From Streptomyces sp. 6-11-2 (lineage in GTDB: Bacteria; Actinomycetota; Actinomycetes; Streptomycetales; Streptomycetaceae): a stretch of DNA of 64,000 nucleotides. Made by a program: the position numbers and the translations under genes. How positions within the stretch are numbered: position 1 is the first letter of the stretch; each line of letters begins with the position of its first letter. The DNA is taken from NCBI RefSeq assembly GCF_006540305.1, contig NZ_BJOR01000001.1:62001-126000 (forward strand), written 5' to 3'. Below, piece after piece: positions 50,992 through 60,151 of this stretch. The notes beneath the pieces were generated by a model. The model had not been told where the DNA came from, did no database searches, and saw only the letters and a list, made by a program, of their open reading frames with translations.

Positions 50992-51543
50992 TCAGGATCC
51001 GTCGGCCAGCCAGGGCCGCACCCGCCGCCGTGCCTCGTACAGCCGCGACTTGAGCGTGCCCAGCGGGATGCCCGCCCGCTCGGCGGCCTCGGCGTACTCC
51101 AGCCGGCAGATGTCCCGGTACACCAGCGGAGCCACCAGGTGGGGATGCTCCCGCTCCAGCCGGTCCAGCGCCTCCAGCAGGTCCACCCGGGAGCCCGCGA
51201 TGACGCTCGTGGTGCGCGGGTCGGCGTACTGCGCGGGCTCGATCCGCGCGGGCTGCTCGGCGGCGCGGCGCTTGAGCTCCCGGTACTTCTGGCGGCAGCA
51301 GTTGGCGACGACCGTGTAGAGCCAGGTGCCGAAGCGGCTGCGGCCCTCGAAGGAGGTGATCCTCCGCGCGATCTGGAGCAGCACGTCCTGCGCGGCTTCC
51401 TCGGCGTCCTCGCGGCAGGGCAGGAAACGCCCGCAGCGCCGGACCACCTCGGGCCGGACCTGCTGGAGCAGGGCCTCCAGCGCGGCGCCGTCACCGGCGG
51501 CGGCACGGCGGGCGAGGTCTTCGACCGGCGCGGCGTTCTGCAC
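50992..51543 (-). CDS. ECF-type RNA polymerase sigma factor
   Basis: 183 aa from GTG 51543, placed seven bases after AAAGGGGG. Region 2: DLARRAAAGDGAALEALLQQ, CREDAEEAAQDVLLQIARRI, FGTWLYTVVANCCRQKYREL. Region 4: LDRLEREHPHLVAPLVYRDI, EYAEAAERAGIPLGTLKSRL. It directs polymerase to a small regulon. There is no classical anti-sigma gene next to it; instead a receptor-type Ser/Thr kinase is divergent 45 bp away, suggesting control by phosphorylation. Confidence 0.92.
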   Translation of the reverse strand: MQNAAPVEDLARRAAAGDGAALEALLQQVRPEVVRRCGRFLPCREDAEEAAQDVLLQIARRITSFEGRSRFGTWLYTVVANCCRQKYRELKRRAAEQPARIEPAQYADPRTTSVIAGSRVDLLEALDRLEREHPHLVAPLVYRDICRLEYAEAAERAGIPLGTLKSRLYEARRRVRPWLADGS

Positions 51544-51588
51544 GACAAGGCCCCCTTTGCGTCGATCCCGGGGAGGCATGATAGTCGC
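51544..51588. promoter_or_regulatory. 45-bp divergent promoter region, sigma factor / kinase
   Basis: The shortest divergent spacer in the window. It contains the sigma-gene RBS and GGGAGG for the kinase. The promoters must extend into the coding regions, so the two genes are probably co-regulated. Confidence 0.4.
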
Positions 51589-52953
51589 ATGCACTCCCTC
51601 GAGCGGATCGGCCGCTACCGGCTCGAACGGCGCCTGGGCACGGGCGCCTTCGGCACGGTGTGGCTCGCCCACGACGACGAGCTCGAGGCCCCCGTGGCCG
51701 TCAAGGTCCTCGCCGAGAACTGGTCCCACCGCCTCGACGTGCGCGAGCGGTTCCTGGCCGAGGCACGGCTGCTGCGCAGGGCCGGCTCGTCCCGGGTGGC
51801 CCAGGTCTACGACATCGGTGAACTGCCCGACGGCAGACCGTATTTCGTCATGGAGTACGCCGACGCCGGCACCCTCGCCGACCTGCTCGACGCCGGTCCG
51901 CTGCCGGTGCCGGAGGCCCTGCGGCTGACCGCGCTGGCCGCCCGTTCCGCCCACGCCCTGCACGAGGCGGGCATCGTGCACCGGGACGTCAAGCCGAGCA
52001 ACGTGCTGCTGCGCACCGCGCCGGACGGCACCCGCCGGGTGCTGCTCGCCGATCTCGGGCTCGCCAAGAGCCTGGCGCAGGCCTCGGGGCTGACCCTGGC
52101 GGCGGGTTCGGCCGGGTACCGGCCGCCGGAGCAGGCCGGGCCCGGCGCGGGCATCGACGCGCGGGCGGACGTCTACGGACTGGGCGCGGTCGGCTACCGG
52201 CTCGTCACGGGCACGGTGCCCGCCGAGCCCGGCGCGGTGGTACGGCCCGAGCGGCTGCGGCCGGGCCTGGACCCCGGTGTCGCCCGGGCCCTGATGCGGG
52301 CCCTGGAACCGGACCGGGAGCGGCGCTGGCCCACCGCCGAGGCGTTCGCAAACGAGCTGGAACGGCTGGCCTCGGCCCAGGCGGCCGCCGTCCGTCCGCG
52401 CGGGCGGTCCAGGACCGTCGCGCTGGCCGCCGCCGTGGCGGCCGTCGCCGTCGCCGGGGCCGCCTTCGCCCTGGTGAACCGGCCGTCCCCGGCGTCCGGC
52501 GTGGGCGTCGAGGACGCCACCGGCCGGATCGCGGTGCGGGTGCCCGACGGCTGGGGGCGCCAACTGCGCGACTCCGGCTGGGATCCCGCGGCGCTGGGGC
52601 TGCCCGCCGGGCACGAGCCGGGGCTCGCCGTCGCCGACGACCTGACCCGGTGGCAGGACCTCGGGGCCGACGTGCGCGGGGTGTTCGCCGGACTGAGCGA
52701 GCACGGCGACGTCACCACCCGGGTCGACGCGCTCGGCCACCCGGGCTGCCACTACGACGGCGCCCGCGCCTACACCGGTGGGCGGTGGCACGGCCGGATC
52801 CGGGCCTGGAGCGACTGCCCCGGCGGCGGCCGGCTCACGGAGACCGCGCTGGTCCCGGCCGGCGGCGGGCAGCCGCAGGTGTACGTGCAGATCCGTCAGC
52901 GCGGCGGCGGCGACGCGACCGACCGGGTACTGGGATCCCTGCGCGTCACCTGA
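51589..52953 (+). CDS. Receptor-type Ser/Thr protein kinase
   Basis: 454 aa. Kinase domain ~8-265: LGTGAFGTVWLA (P-loop), VAVKVLAENW (Lys), YFVMEYADAGTLADLL (hinge), VHRDVKPSNVLL (catalytic loop), LADLGLAKS (DLG instead of DFG), AGYRPPEQ (activation end) and DVYGLGAVGYRLVTG. A TM helix follows (~275-300, TVALAAAVAAVAVAGAAFAL), then ~155 extracellular residues with two Cys (GHPGCHYDGA, AWSDCPGGG). Predicted to sense an outside signal and phosphorylate targets, possibly the divergent ECF sigma factor. Confidence 0.92.
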   Translation: MHSLERIGRYRLERRLGTGAFGTVWLAHDDELEAPVAVKVLAENWSHRLDVRERFLAEARLLRRAGSSRVAQVYDIGELPDGRPYFVMEYADAGTLADLLDAGPLPVPEALRLTALAARSAHALHEAGIVHRDVKPSNVLLRTAPDGTRRVLLADLGLAKSLAQASGLTLAAGSAGYRPPEQAGPGAGIDARADVYGLGAVGYRLVTGTVPAEPGAVVRPERLRPGLDPGVARALMRALEPDRERRWPTAEAFANELERLASAQAAAVRPRGRSRTVALAAAVAAVAVAGAAFALVNRPSPASGVGVEDATGRIAVRVPDGWGRQLRDSGWDPAALGLPAGHEPGLAVADDLTRWQDLGADVRGVFAGLSEHGDVTTRVDALGHPGCHYDGARAYTGGRWHGRIRAWSDCPGGGRLTETALVPAGGGQPQVYVQIRQRGGGDATDRVLGSLRVT

Positions 52954-53122
52954 CCCCGTACGGGTGAGAGCCGGCCGGGGTCCGCGCGGGAAGAAGTCAC
53001 CGGGAGAAAGGTGCGGCCGGCCGCGAACTTTTCGCCCGGTCCGTGCATCGGACACTCAGGACGGCGCACCCGGCGCCGTAGGCACGCGGTCACCGCGTGC
53101 GAGCGACCCAGGAGTGTGGAAC

Positions 53123-53842
53123 ATGGCGCACAAGTCCCCGTCCGCCCGCCGGGCGGCCCTGCTCGTCGGCGCGGTCGCCCTGCTGGGCCTGCCGCTGACC
53201 GCCTGCGGCCACGGCAACGGCAACGGCACGAGCGGTGCTCCGCAGAAGGTGTCCGGCACCGCCGCGCCCGCGACCGGCGGCGCCACCGCCGGGACGGCAC
53301 CCGGCACGGCTCCCGCCACGAGCTCCGCGCCCAGCGGCGGCGCCGCGCCCCCGAGCGGCACGGCCACCGGCTCCGCCCCGGGCACAGCCCGGCACACGGG
53401 GGGCACCCCCGCCCCCGCCACGAGCACCCGCTGTCACACCTCCGAACTCAGGGCGTCGGTGGGCCGTGAGAACCCGGGCGCCGGGCAGGAGAACTTCCCG
53501 GTCGTCCTGACGAACACCTCCGGCCGCACCTGCACCGTGCACGGCTATCCCGGCGCCGCCTTCGTGGACGCCTCCGGCAGGCAGCTGGGCCCGGACCCGA
53601 AGCGGTCCTCGGGCACCCCCACCACGGTGACGCTGAAGCCCGGCCAGAGCGCCTGGGCGGGGCTGACCTTCTCCAACCCCGGAGTGAGCGGGGCGAGGAC
53701 GGCGACGCCCGCCTCGCTGATCGTCACACCGCCGGACGAGCGCGACCACCTCACGGTGAGGTGGACGGCCGGCCAGGTGCCCGTGGGCGGCAACGCCTCC
53801 TCGGTGTTCCTGACGGTTCTCAGCCCCGGCACCGAGCCCTGA
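53123..53842 (+). CDS. DUF4232 lipoprotein
   Basis: 239 aa. A lipoprotein signal (ALLVGAVALLGLPLTAC, lipobox LTAC) is followed by ~80 residues of Gly/Thr/Ala/Pro-rich linker and a DUF4232 domain (~105-239: CHTSELRASVGRENPGAGQE, FPVVLTNTSGRTCTVHGYPG, LKPGQSAWAGLTFSNPG). DUF4232 is a beta-sandwich common on the actinomycete surface, with no known reaction. The long linker would let the domain reach through the cell wall. Monocistronic. Confidence 0.9.
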   Translation: MAHKSPSARRAALLVGAVALLGLPLTACGHGNGNGTSGAPQKVSGTAAPATGGATAGTAPGTAPATSSAPSGGAAPPSGTATGSAPGTARHTGGTPAPATSTRCHTSELRASVGRENPGAGQENFPVVLTNTSGRTCTVHGYPGAAFVDASGRQLGPDPKRSSGTPTTVTLKPGQSAWAGLTFSNPGVSGARTATPASLIVTPPDERDHLTVRWTAGQVPVGGNASSVFLTVLSPGTEP

Positions 53843-53936
53843 CCCGTACCGTCGGCGGCGCTCTCCCGCGCAGGTCCGGCACGGCCCTTTGCTTTGATGG
53901 GCGGGCACCATCGGTCACGTCCTGAGGAACACCGCT

Positions 53937-55187
53937 CTGAACACCCCGCTGGCCGAGGCCCTCTCGGTCGTCCTGCTCGTCGCCGTGCTCGCCTGGGCCG
54001 TCGTCCGTCCCTTCGGCTGGCCCGAGGCGGTCATGGCCGTGCCCGCCGCCGGGATCGGCGTCGCCACCGGCGCGATCCCGCTGGACCACGCGCGGGCCGA
54101 GGCCGAGCGGCTGGGACCGGTGGTCGGGTTCCTCGCCGCGGTGCTGGTGCTCGCCCACTTCTGCGACGTGGAGGGGCTGTTCCATGCCTGCGGGGCGTGG
54201 ATGGCCCGCCGGGCGCGTGGCCGCCCGGTGCGGCTGCTGACCGCCGTGTTCGCGCTGGCGTCCGCCATCACCGCCGTGCTCAGCCTGGACGCCACGGTCG
54301 TGCTGCTGACGCCGGTCGTGTTCGCCACCGCCGCTCGCACCGGCGTACGGCCCAAGCCGCACGTCTACGCCTGCACGCATCTGTCCAACACGGCGTCGCT
54401 GCTGCTGCCCGTCTCCAACCTCACCAACCTGCTGGCGTTCGCGGCGAGCGGGCTGAGCTTCACCCGGTTCGCGGCGCTGATGGCGCTGCCGTGGCTGGTG
54501 GCGATCGGAGCCGAGTACGTGGTGTTCCGGCGCTTCTTCGCCCGCGACCTGGCCGCCGCGGTGCCCTCGCCGCGCACCGGCGAGACACCCGAGCTGCCGC
54601 TCTTCGCCCTGGTCACCGTGGCCTGCACGCTCGCCGGGTTCGTCGTGGCCTCCGCGTTCGGCGTGGCACCGGTGTGGGCCGCCCTGGCGGGGGCGCTGGT
54701 ACTGGCAGGGCGCGCGCTGCTGCGGCGCAGGGCGAGTGCGCTGAGCGTGGTGCGGGCCGCTGCTCCGTCCTTCCTCGCCTTCGTCCTGGCCCTGGGCATC
54801 GTGGTCCGCGCGGTGGTCGACAACGGTCTCGCCGGTGCCCTCGGGCACCTCCTGCCCGGCGGTACGGGACTGCTCGCTCTGCTCGCCGTCGCCGCGCTGG
54901 CCGCCGTCCTCGCCAACCTGATCAACAACCTGCCCGCGGTGCTGGTCCTGCTGCCGCTGACCTCGCCGACCGGGCCGGGGGCCGTCCTCGCCGTGCTGCT
55001 CGGCGTCAACATCGGCCCGAATCTCACCTACGCCGGGTCGCTGGCGACCCTGCTGTGGCGGCGGATCGTGCACCAGCACGAACACGGTGTGGACCTCAAG
55101 GAGTTCACCCGGCTGGGTCTGCTGGCCGTGCCGGCCGCGCTCGTGCCGGCCGTGGTGGCACTGTGGGGGGCGCTGACGGTGCTGTGA
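53937..55187 (+). CDS. ArsB/SLC13-type permease
   Basis: 416 aa, ~10-11 membrane helices. Typical text of the ArsB/ion-transporter superfamily: SAITAVLSLDATVVLLTPVV, HVYACTHLSNTASLLLPVSN and the second repeat NLINNLPAVLVLLPLTS, LLGVNIGPNLTYAGSLATLL (paired SNTAS/xxNLxxxxGS loops that bind the anion or cation). It may export arsenite or antimonite, or be a Na+/H+-type carrier. There is no ATG or GTG before the first helix. CTG 53937, eight bases after GAGGA, is the best start. It is followed 20 bp later by the USP-like gene. Confidence 0.85.
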   Translation: MNTPLAEALSVVLLVAVLAWAVVRPFGWPEAVMAVPAAGIGVATGAIPLDHARAEAERLGPVVGFLAAVLVLAHFCDVEGLFHACGAWMARRARGRPVRLLTAVFALASAITAVLSLDATVVLLTPVVFATAARTGVRPKPHVYACTHLSNTASLLLPVSNLTNLLAFAASGLSFTRFAALMALPWLVAIGAEYVVFRRFFARDLAAAVPSPRTGETPELPLFALVTVACTLAGFVVASAFGVAPVWAALAGALVLAGRALLRRRASALSVVRAAAPSFLAFVLALGIVVRAVVDNGLAGALGHLLPGGTGLLALLAVAALAAVLANLINNLPAVLVLLPLTSPTGPGAVLAVLLGVNIGPNLTYAGSLATLLWRRIVHQHEHGVDLKEFTRLGLLAVPAALVPAVVALWGALTVL

Positions 55188-55207
55188 CACGGAAGGAGGC
55201 CGACCGG

Positions 55208-55702
55208 ATGCGTGTGATCACCTGGCTGGTGGAGGGCACCTGGCCCGCCTGTGTGGACGCCGTGCGCACCCATGCTCCGCACGCGTCGGACGTCGTCCTG
55301 CTGCACGTCAGCGGGCCGGAGGTGCCCGCGGTGGCGCACGGGGCCTTCGCCGGGCTGCTCGGCCGCGGCCGTGCCGAGCGCGACCCGGGCGACCTGCTGA
55401 CGGACCTCGGCGGTACGTCGGCGGCCGAGCTGCTCGAGGCCGCCGCGACCCGGCTCGGGCGGCCGTGCACCCGGATGGAGCGGCGCGGGCGGGTGGAGCG
55501 CGAGGTGGTGGCGGCCGCGGAGGACGCGGACCTGCTGGTGCTGGCCCGTGACGGCGACCGTGAGCGGCTCGGCCCGCACAGCCTGGGTCCGGCCGCGCGG
55601 TTCGCCGTCGACCACGCGCCCTGCGCGGTGCTGCTGGTGTGGCCGGAGGCGGCGCCGGACCTCACGACGATGCCCCCTCCACCGCCGCCGCACCACCGCT
55701 GA
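55208..55702 (+). CDS. Universal stress protein-like protein
   Basis: 164 aa. Single USP-like domain: MRVITWLVEGTWPACVDAVR, DVVLLHVSGPEVPAVAHGAF, VVAAAEDADLLVLARDGDRE, GLPAARFAV-like GPAARFAVDHAPCAVLLVW. The usual ATP-binding G-x2-G-x9-G(S/T) pattern is incomplete, so nucleotide binding is doubtful. The Pro/His-rich tail PPPPPPHHR is odd. AAGGAGG lies seven bases before ATG 55208. Cotranscribed with the ArsB-like permease, perhaps as its regulator. Confidence 0.8.
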   Translation: MRVITWLVEGTWPACVDAVRTHAPHASDVVLLHVSGPEVPAVAHGAFAGLLGRGRAERDPGDLLTDLGGTSAAELLEAAATRLGRPCTRMERRGRVEREVVAAAEDADLLVLARDGDRERLGPHSLGPAARFAVDHAPCAVLLVWPEAAPDLTTMPPPPPPHHR

Positions 55703-55708
55703 CGTCGT

Positions 55709-57949
55709 TCAGCGGCCGCCTCCGTGGCGGTGCCGCCTGTTCCGGTCGTCCCACGAACAGGGGTGGCCGTGGGAGGAACAGCTGTCCGTGGCGGACGGCT
55801 CGGCGCCGCCGGCCGTGGGCGACGGGGTCGTCCGGGGCGCGCTGCGGGCCGGGGCGGGCGTCTCCGCCGGTGTCGCAGGCTCCGATGGTCCGGGGCCGGG
55901 CCGGGCCGACGAGCCGCCGTCCAGGTCCCAGTTGACGACCTCCATCTGGAGCTCCGGCGCGGAGGAGTCCATCGCCCAGCGCTGGGTGTCGTTCTTCGCG
56001 CGGGTCTTGAGCACGAGGGCGCCACCGCCGTCCGTGGCGGCGGGCGTCAGGGCCAGGTCCTGGTCGAAACGGGGTACGAGCATGCCCTGAAGTGTGAAGT
56101 CGTAGCGGATGTTCCTGGCGCCGGATCCGGAGCCGGCCACGCAGGGGGCGAGCCGTACCGAGTAGCCGAGGTGGGAGTCCAGGCACAGGCCGGGCGCGGC
56201 GCCGCTGCGCAGCAGGCCGTCGGTCTCGTACACCCACTGCTGGCCGGGGGCCGAGGAGCAGGCCGCCAGCTCGGTCTCCGCGCCGTCGACGGCCTTCTCG
56301 CCGACGACGTCGACGCACAGTCCGGACGCGGCGTTGTGCAACCGTCCGCGCAGGGTGCCCCTGGCCGCCGTCCCGGCTCCGGTCCACGACGGTCCGGAGG
56401 CCGAGGCGCCGGTGCCGGGCGGCCCGGAGGGCTGTTGTTCGGCGCGTGTGGGGGTTCCGTCCCCGGAGCCGAGCACCGCCCACAGCGTGAGCGGCAGCAC
56501 GACCAGCCCGCTCACCGTCGCCACCGCGATGACCAGGTTCCGCTGCCGCGCCCGCCGCGCCGCCTTCCGGGCCGACCGCCCCCGCGTGGCCGCACGGCCC
56601 CCGGCCGTCCCGCCCGCCGACGCCACCCCGTCCCCCGGTCCCGCTGCCGCGGCGCCGCGGCCGGCCGGCACCGGCTCCGTGTCCGGCGTTGGCGCCCTGC
56701 GATCGGCAGAGGCCGGCTCGGCCCCGGTACCGCGACCGGCCGGTGCCGCACGCGAGGCCGGGCCGACGGCCGCGGTGGCGGGCGGCGGGGCGGAACCCCA
56801 GGGCTCGGCAGCGACGGGGGCCGCGAAGGGCGCGGCGGCGGACATCTCGGAGGCGGGCCCACCCGCCGGGTCGGTGCCGAAGGCGCCGCCCGGGCCGTCG
56901 GGCCGCCCGGCCGGGTAGGCCTGACCGGCGGCCACCGGACCGGACGGATCCGGCGCGAAAGGCTCGACCCCGCCCGGCGTCTCCGGCCACCCCGACGCGA
57001 ACGGCTCTCCCCCGGCGGACGCGACCGGCCCCGACGCGAACGGCCCTCCCCCGGCGGACGCGACCGGCCCCGACTCGGCGGCGGGCGCGGGGTGTTCCGG
57101 TTCCGTCAGGGCCGAGGGACCGGCCAGGCGGGAGGCACGGTAGGCGCGGGCACCCCAGCCGAGGACTCCCTCGGCCAGCGCGCCACCCAGGTCCGCGTTG
57201 AACTGGGCCAATTGGTCGGCGGTGTGCCGGCAGTGCGTGCAGCCGGCCAGGTGCGTGCGCAGATCGGGGTCGACGTGGACGCCGCCGCGCCGGTAGGTCA
57301 CGTCGAGCAGCCGCAGGTAGAGCAGGCACTCCTGCCGGGGTGCGACCTCGCGGTGCACCTGGAGGCACTCCTCGCGCAACCGCTCCCGGGCCCGCCCGAG
57401 TTCGACGCGCGCGTCCTCCTCGTCGAGGCCGAGCAGCCGGGCCGGGACGGCGAGGGGTTCGGCGTCGACCTCCGCGTGCCACAACAGGGCGCGGCCCGTC
57501 TGCGGCAGCCGCTGGAACGCACGGGACAGCAGACGCCGGTCACCCGGCGGCAGCAGCCGCGCGGCGATCCGCTCTCCGTCGGCGCCCGCGGCCCTCAACT
57601 CCGGGTGCAGCATCTCCTGGCGGTGGTCCGCGCTCCACTCCGCCGCGATCCGGCGTACGGTGACGAGCAGTTGGGGCCGCCAGGCGGCGGTCGGCCCGGA
57701 CTGCCGCAGGAACTCGCCGAACAGGCGGGTGAAGGCCGCGGTGGTGAGCATGCCCGCGGGATGCGGGCCGTCGGCGCACAGCCGTGCGTAGGCGAAGGCC
57801 GACTCCCAGTGCCGGTCGAGGAGTTCACCGACGGGCAGCAGAGCGGGCGAGGTACCTGTCCACTTCCGGAGTTCGGCGCTCAACTGCTCGTCCGTGGTAC
57901 CGAACGGACCGGGTGACGTGGGGGAATTGGACGTGCCCGGGTCTTTCAC
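55709..57949 (-). CDS. Fused ECF-sigma-like / zinc-finger / TM / ricin-lectin protein (paralogue 2)
   Basis: 746 aa from GTG 57949. Same order as the gene at 43092: sigma region 2-like (~45-120, RHWESAFAYARLCADG), region 4-like HTH (~160-215, RAFQRLPQTGRALLWHAEVD, LDEEDARVELGRARERLREE), zinc finger (HLAGCTHC, ~250), a ~200-residue Ala/Gly/Pro linker holding a duplicated 13-aa unit, a TM helix (~485, NLVIAVATVSGLVVLPLTLW) and a ricin-type domain (~535-665, NAASGLCVDVVG, APGLCLDSHLG, TQRWAMDSS), then a disordered tail. Sigma-like output and lectin-like sensing in one chain. It ends six bases from the convergent USP stop. Confidence 0.8.
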   Translation of the reverse strand: MKDPGTSNSPTSPGPFGTTDEQLSAELRKWTGTSPALLPVGELLDRHWESAFAYARLCADGPHPAGMLTTAAFTRLFGEFLRQSGPTAAWRPQLLVTVRRIAAEWSADHRQEMLHPELRAAGADGERIAARLLPPGDRRLLSRAFQRLPQTGRALLWHAEVDAEPLAVPARLLGLDEEDARVELGRARERLREECLQVHREVAPRQECLLYLRLLDVTYRRGGVHVDPDLRTHLAGCTHCRHTADQLAQFNADLGGALAEGVLGWGARAYRASRLAGPSALTEPEHPAPAAESGPVASAGGGPFASGPVASAGGEPFASGWPETPGGVEPFAPDPSGPVAAGQAYPAGRPDGPGGAFGTDPAGGPASEMSAAAPFAAPVAAEPWGSAPPPATAAVGPASRAAPAGRGTGAEPASADRRAPTPDTEPVPAGRGAAAAGPGDGVASAGGTAGGRAATRGRSARKAARRARQRNLVIAVATVSGLVVLPLTLWAVLGSGDGTPTRAEQQPSGPPGTGASASGPSWTGAGTAARGTLRGRLHNAASGLCVDVVGEKAVDGAETELAACSSAPGQQWVYETDGLLRSGAAPGLCLDSHLGYSVRLAPCVAGSGSGARNIRYDFTLQGMLVPRFDQDLALTPAATDGGGALVLKTRAKNDTQRWAMDSSAPELQMEVVNWDLDGGSSARPGPGPSEPATPAETPAPARSAPRTTPSPTAGGAEPSATDSCSSHGHPCSWDDRNRRHRHGGGR
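56990..57067 (-). repeat. Two 39-bp tandem copies in the linker of the lectin fusion
   Basis: CCCCGACGCGAACGGC begins at 56990 and again at 57029; the copies differ at one base. Each codes 13 residues (ASG-P-V-A-SAGG-PF type) on the minus strand. Confidence 0.7.
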
Positions 57950-58216
57950 GGCCGCATTCCTCCATACACACCGCGGATTTGGTCCGTACCAAAAAATCCG
58001 TCCCAGAAAGGCGTGTCGGCATCTCGAACGTCCACCGCGCAGAGGGTGGGCCCATGGCCTGCTCGCCGACTGGCCACACCTTTGCACAGGCCAGCGGCGA
58101 GCAACAAGGGATCACGCGGTTTTGTGCATAACGCTCCCGGCACCCTGTGTTGACGAATTGTCAATTCCCGTGGATGGAATGCGATTACTGACCGATGCAC
58201 AGGGCAATTGCCGCCC
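57950..58216. promoter_or_regulatory. Intergenic with a TTGAC-N5-GTCAA dyad
   Basis: The promoter side of the lectin fusion and the 3' side of the reductase gene. TTGACGAATTGTCAA at 58150-58164 is a perfect inverted repeat with AT-rich flanks, a plausible operator or -35 region. No gene is seen. Confidence 0.35.
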
Positions 58217-59185
58217 TCAGTGACCGCTGACGGCGTGCGGTGTGTACGGCCCTTCCAGCTCCTCGGCCTCCTTGTCGCTCAGCTCCAGTTCGACCGCGGC
58301 CACCGCGTCCCGCAGGTGCTCCGGCCTGGACGCGCCGACGATCGGCGCCGTGACCGTGTCCTGGCGCAGCAGCCAGGCGAGGGCGACCTGGGCGCGCGGG
58401 ACCCCGCGGTCCCCGGCGACGCGGGTGACGGCCTCGACGATGCCGCGGTCGCCCTCCGTGTAGAGCCGGCCGCCGAAGGCGTCGGTGGCGCTGCGCCCGG
58501 TGGTGGTGCCCCAGTCGCGGGTGAGGCGGCCGCGGGCCAACGGGCTCCACGGCAGGACGCCGACGCCCTGGTCCGCGCACAGGGGAAGCATCTCCCGCTC
58601 CTCCTCGCGGTAGAGCAGGTTGTAGTGGTTCTGCATGGAGGCGAAGCGGGTCCAGCCGTGCAGCAGGGCCGTGTACTGGGCCTTGGAGAACTGCCAGGCG
58701 TACATCGAACTCGCCCCGATGTAGCGGACCTTGCCCGCCCTCACCAGGTCGTGCAGCGCCTCCATGGTCTCCTCGACCGGCGTGTGCGGGTCCCAGCGGT
58801 GGATCTGGTACAGGTCGACGTAGTCGGTGCCCAGCCGGCGCAGGCTGTGGTCGATCTCCGTCATGATCGCCTTGCGGGACAGCCCGCCGCCGTTGGGTCC
58901 CGGCCGCATCCGGCCGTGCACCTTGGTGGCGAGCACGATGTCGTCCCGGCGGGCGAAGTCGCGCAGCGCGCGGCCGACGATCTCCTCACTGGTGCCGTCG
59001 GAGTAGACGTTGGCCGTGTCGAAGAAGGTGATCCCCGCTTCCAGCGCCTGCCGGATCAGCGGGCGTGACGCCTCCTCGTCGAGGGTCCACTCGTGCGTGC
59101 CGCGGCCGGGCACGCCGTAGGTCATGCAGCCCAGACAGATCCGCGACACCTCGAGGCCCGTCGAACCGAGCCTTGCGTACTGCAT
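58217..59185 (-). CDS. Aldo/keto reductase
   Basis: 322 aa, a typical AKR (beta/alpha)8 barrel. The tetrad is present: [11 protein letters not shown] (Asp and Tyr), IVLATKVHG (Lys) and YQIHRWD (His). The NADPH site is seen near [15 protein letters not shown] and [14 protein letters not shown]. It reduces aldehydes or ketones; the substrate is unknown. It begins [20 protein letters not shown], as in the family. It lies in a minus-strand group with a flavoprotein, ferredoxin and P450, and may act on the same compound. Confidence 0.93.
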   Translation of the reverse strand: MQYARLGSTGLEVSRICLGCMTYGVPGRGTHEWTLDEEASRPLIRQALEAGITFFDTANVYSDGTSEEIVGRALRDFARRDDIVLATKVHGRMRPGPNGGGLSRKAIMTEIDHSLRRLGTDYVDLYQIHRWDPHTPVEETMEALHDLVRAGKVRYIGASSMYAWQFSKAQYTALLHGWTRFASMQNHYNLLYREEEREMLPLCADQGVGVLPWSPLARGRLTRDWGTTTGRSATDAFGGRLYTEGDRGIVEAVTRVAGDRGVPRAQVALAWLLRQDTVTAPIVGASRPEHLRDAVAAVELELSDKEAEELEGPYTPHAVSGH

Positions 59186-59218
59186 CGTTGCTGCTCCTGT
59201 TCTTGGTGCGGTCGCCGA

Positions 59219-59833
59219 TCACGAGCCGGGGCGGCCCGCGGGCGTCCGCGTCGGAAACGTGTCCAGCAGGTCCAGTGCCCGTTCCCAGCCGAACGCGGGC
59301 CGGCCGCCGTCCCGCGCCGGTTCGCCGGAGAACGGCTCCCCGAAGCGGACGCCCATCCCGCGCAGGCGGGCGAGGCTCTCCCGGTAGGCGGGGTGGGCGG
59401 CGAGGGTGTCGGACACGCACGGCAGGACCACGACCGGGACGCCCAGGCCGTACGTCTCGCACAGGGTGCCCAGGGCGAGCGTGTCGGCGGTCCCGGCGGC
59501 CCACTTGTTGAGCGTGTTGAAGGTGGCGGGCGCCACGACCACGGCGTCCGGCGGCGGGAACGGGCGCGGGTCGGCCGGCGTGCGCCAGGCCGACCGTATG
59601 GGGCGGCGGGTCAGCGCCTCGACCCCGGCGGTGTCGAAGAAGCCGCCCATGGCGACCGGGGTCGCGATGACACCGACCTCCCAGCCCCGTTCCTGCGCGG
59701 CGGTGATCAGCTTGCTGACGCCCTCGGCGATGCCGGCGGCGCAGACGACGACGTAGAGGAAGGGTTTCCCGGACGCTGCCCCGGACTTCGCCCCGGGCAT
59801 TGCCCCGGAGGGCTTCTGGGCCTGTTCGCTCAC
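59219..59833 (-). CDS. Flavoprotein (HFCD family)
   Basis: 204 aa from GTG 59833. The Rossmann-like flavoprotein fold is seen in FLYVVVCAAGIAEGVSKLIT, VGVIATPVAMGGFFDTAGVE, DAVVVAPATFNTLNKWAAGT and VPVVVLPCVSD. The PATFNTLNKWA loop is the counterpart of the PAxxNTxxK motif of Dfp/UbiX-like FMN proteins. Members decarboxylate Cys-derived enethiols or prenylate flavin; this branch is uncharacterised. It sits between the reductase and ferredoxin genes. Confidence 0.85.
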   Translation of the reverse strand: MSEQAQKPSGAMPGAKSGAASGKPFLYVVVCAAGIAEGVSKLITAAQERGWEVGVIATPVAMGGFFDTAGVEALTRRPIRSAWRTPADPRPFPPPDAVVVAPATFNTLNKWAAGTADTLALGTLCETYGLGVPVVVLPCVSDTLAAHPAYRESLARLRGMGVRFGEPFSGEPARDGGRPAFGWERALDLLDTFPTRTPAGRPGS

Positions 59834-59941
59834 CCGGGAACCCTAGTCAATCCCGCGCCGCCGGGGCCACGGGGCGGCACGACGGGCAGCCGGCCCGCCG
59901 ACCGCCGCGTCCCGCGGCGGACCGGTGGCCGGCGTGGCCCG

Positions 59942-60139
59942 TTACTCGTCCTCGGACAGCGTGATGGCGCCCACGGGGCAGGCCCGGGCGGCCTCCCGGA
60001 CCAGCGGGTCGCCGGCGCCGTCCTCCCGGCCGGGCAGCAGGGCGCTGAAGCCGTCGTCGTCCTGGGTGAACACACCCGGCGCGGTCAGGGCGCACTGTCC
60101 GGCGCCGATGCAGCGGTCCTTGTCGATCTCGATGTGCAT
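59942..60139 (-). CDS. [3Fe-4S]-type ferredoxin
   Basis: 65 aa: MHIEIDKDRCIGAGQCALTA, then ARACPVGAITLSEDE. Three cluster Cys (CIGAGQC with Ala/Gly in the usual fourth position, and CPVG) define the small 3Fe-4S ferredoxins that serve actinomycete P450s. It is encoded 12 bp downstream of the P450 gene, so it is the likely electron donor. Confidence 0.93.
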   Translation of the reverse strand: MHIEIDKDRCIGAGQCALTAPGVFTQDDDGFSALLPGREDGAGDPLVREAARACPVGAITLSEDE

Positions 60140-60151
60140 GAAGGCAGCCTC

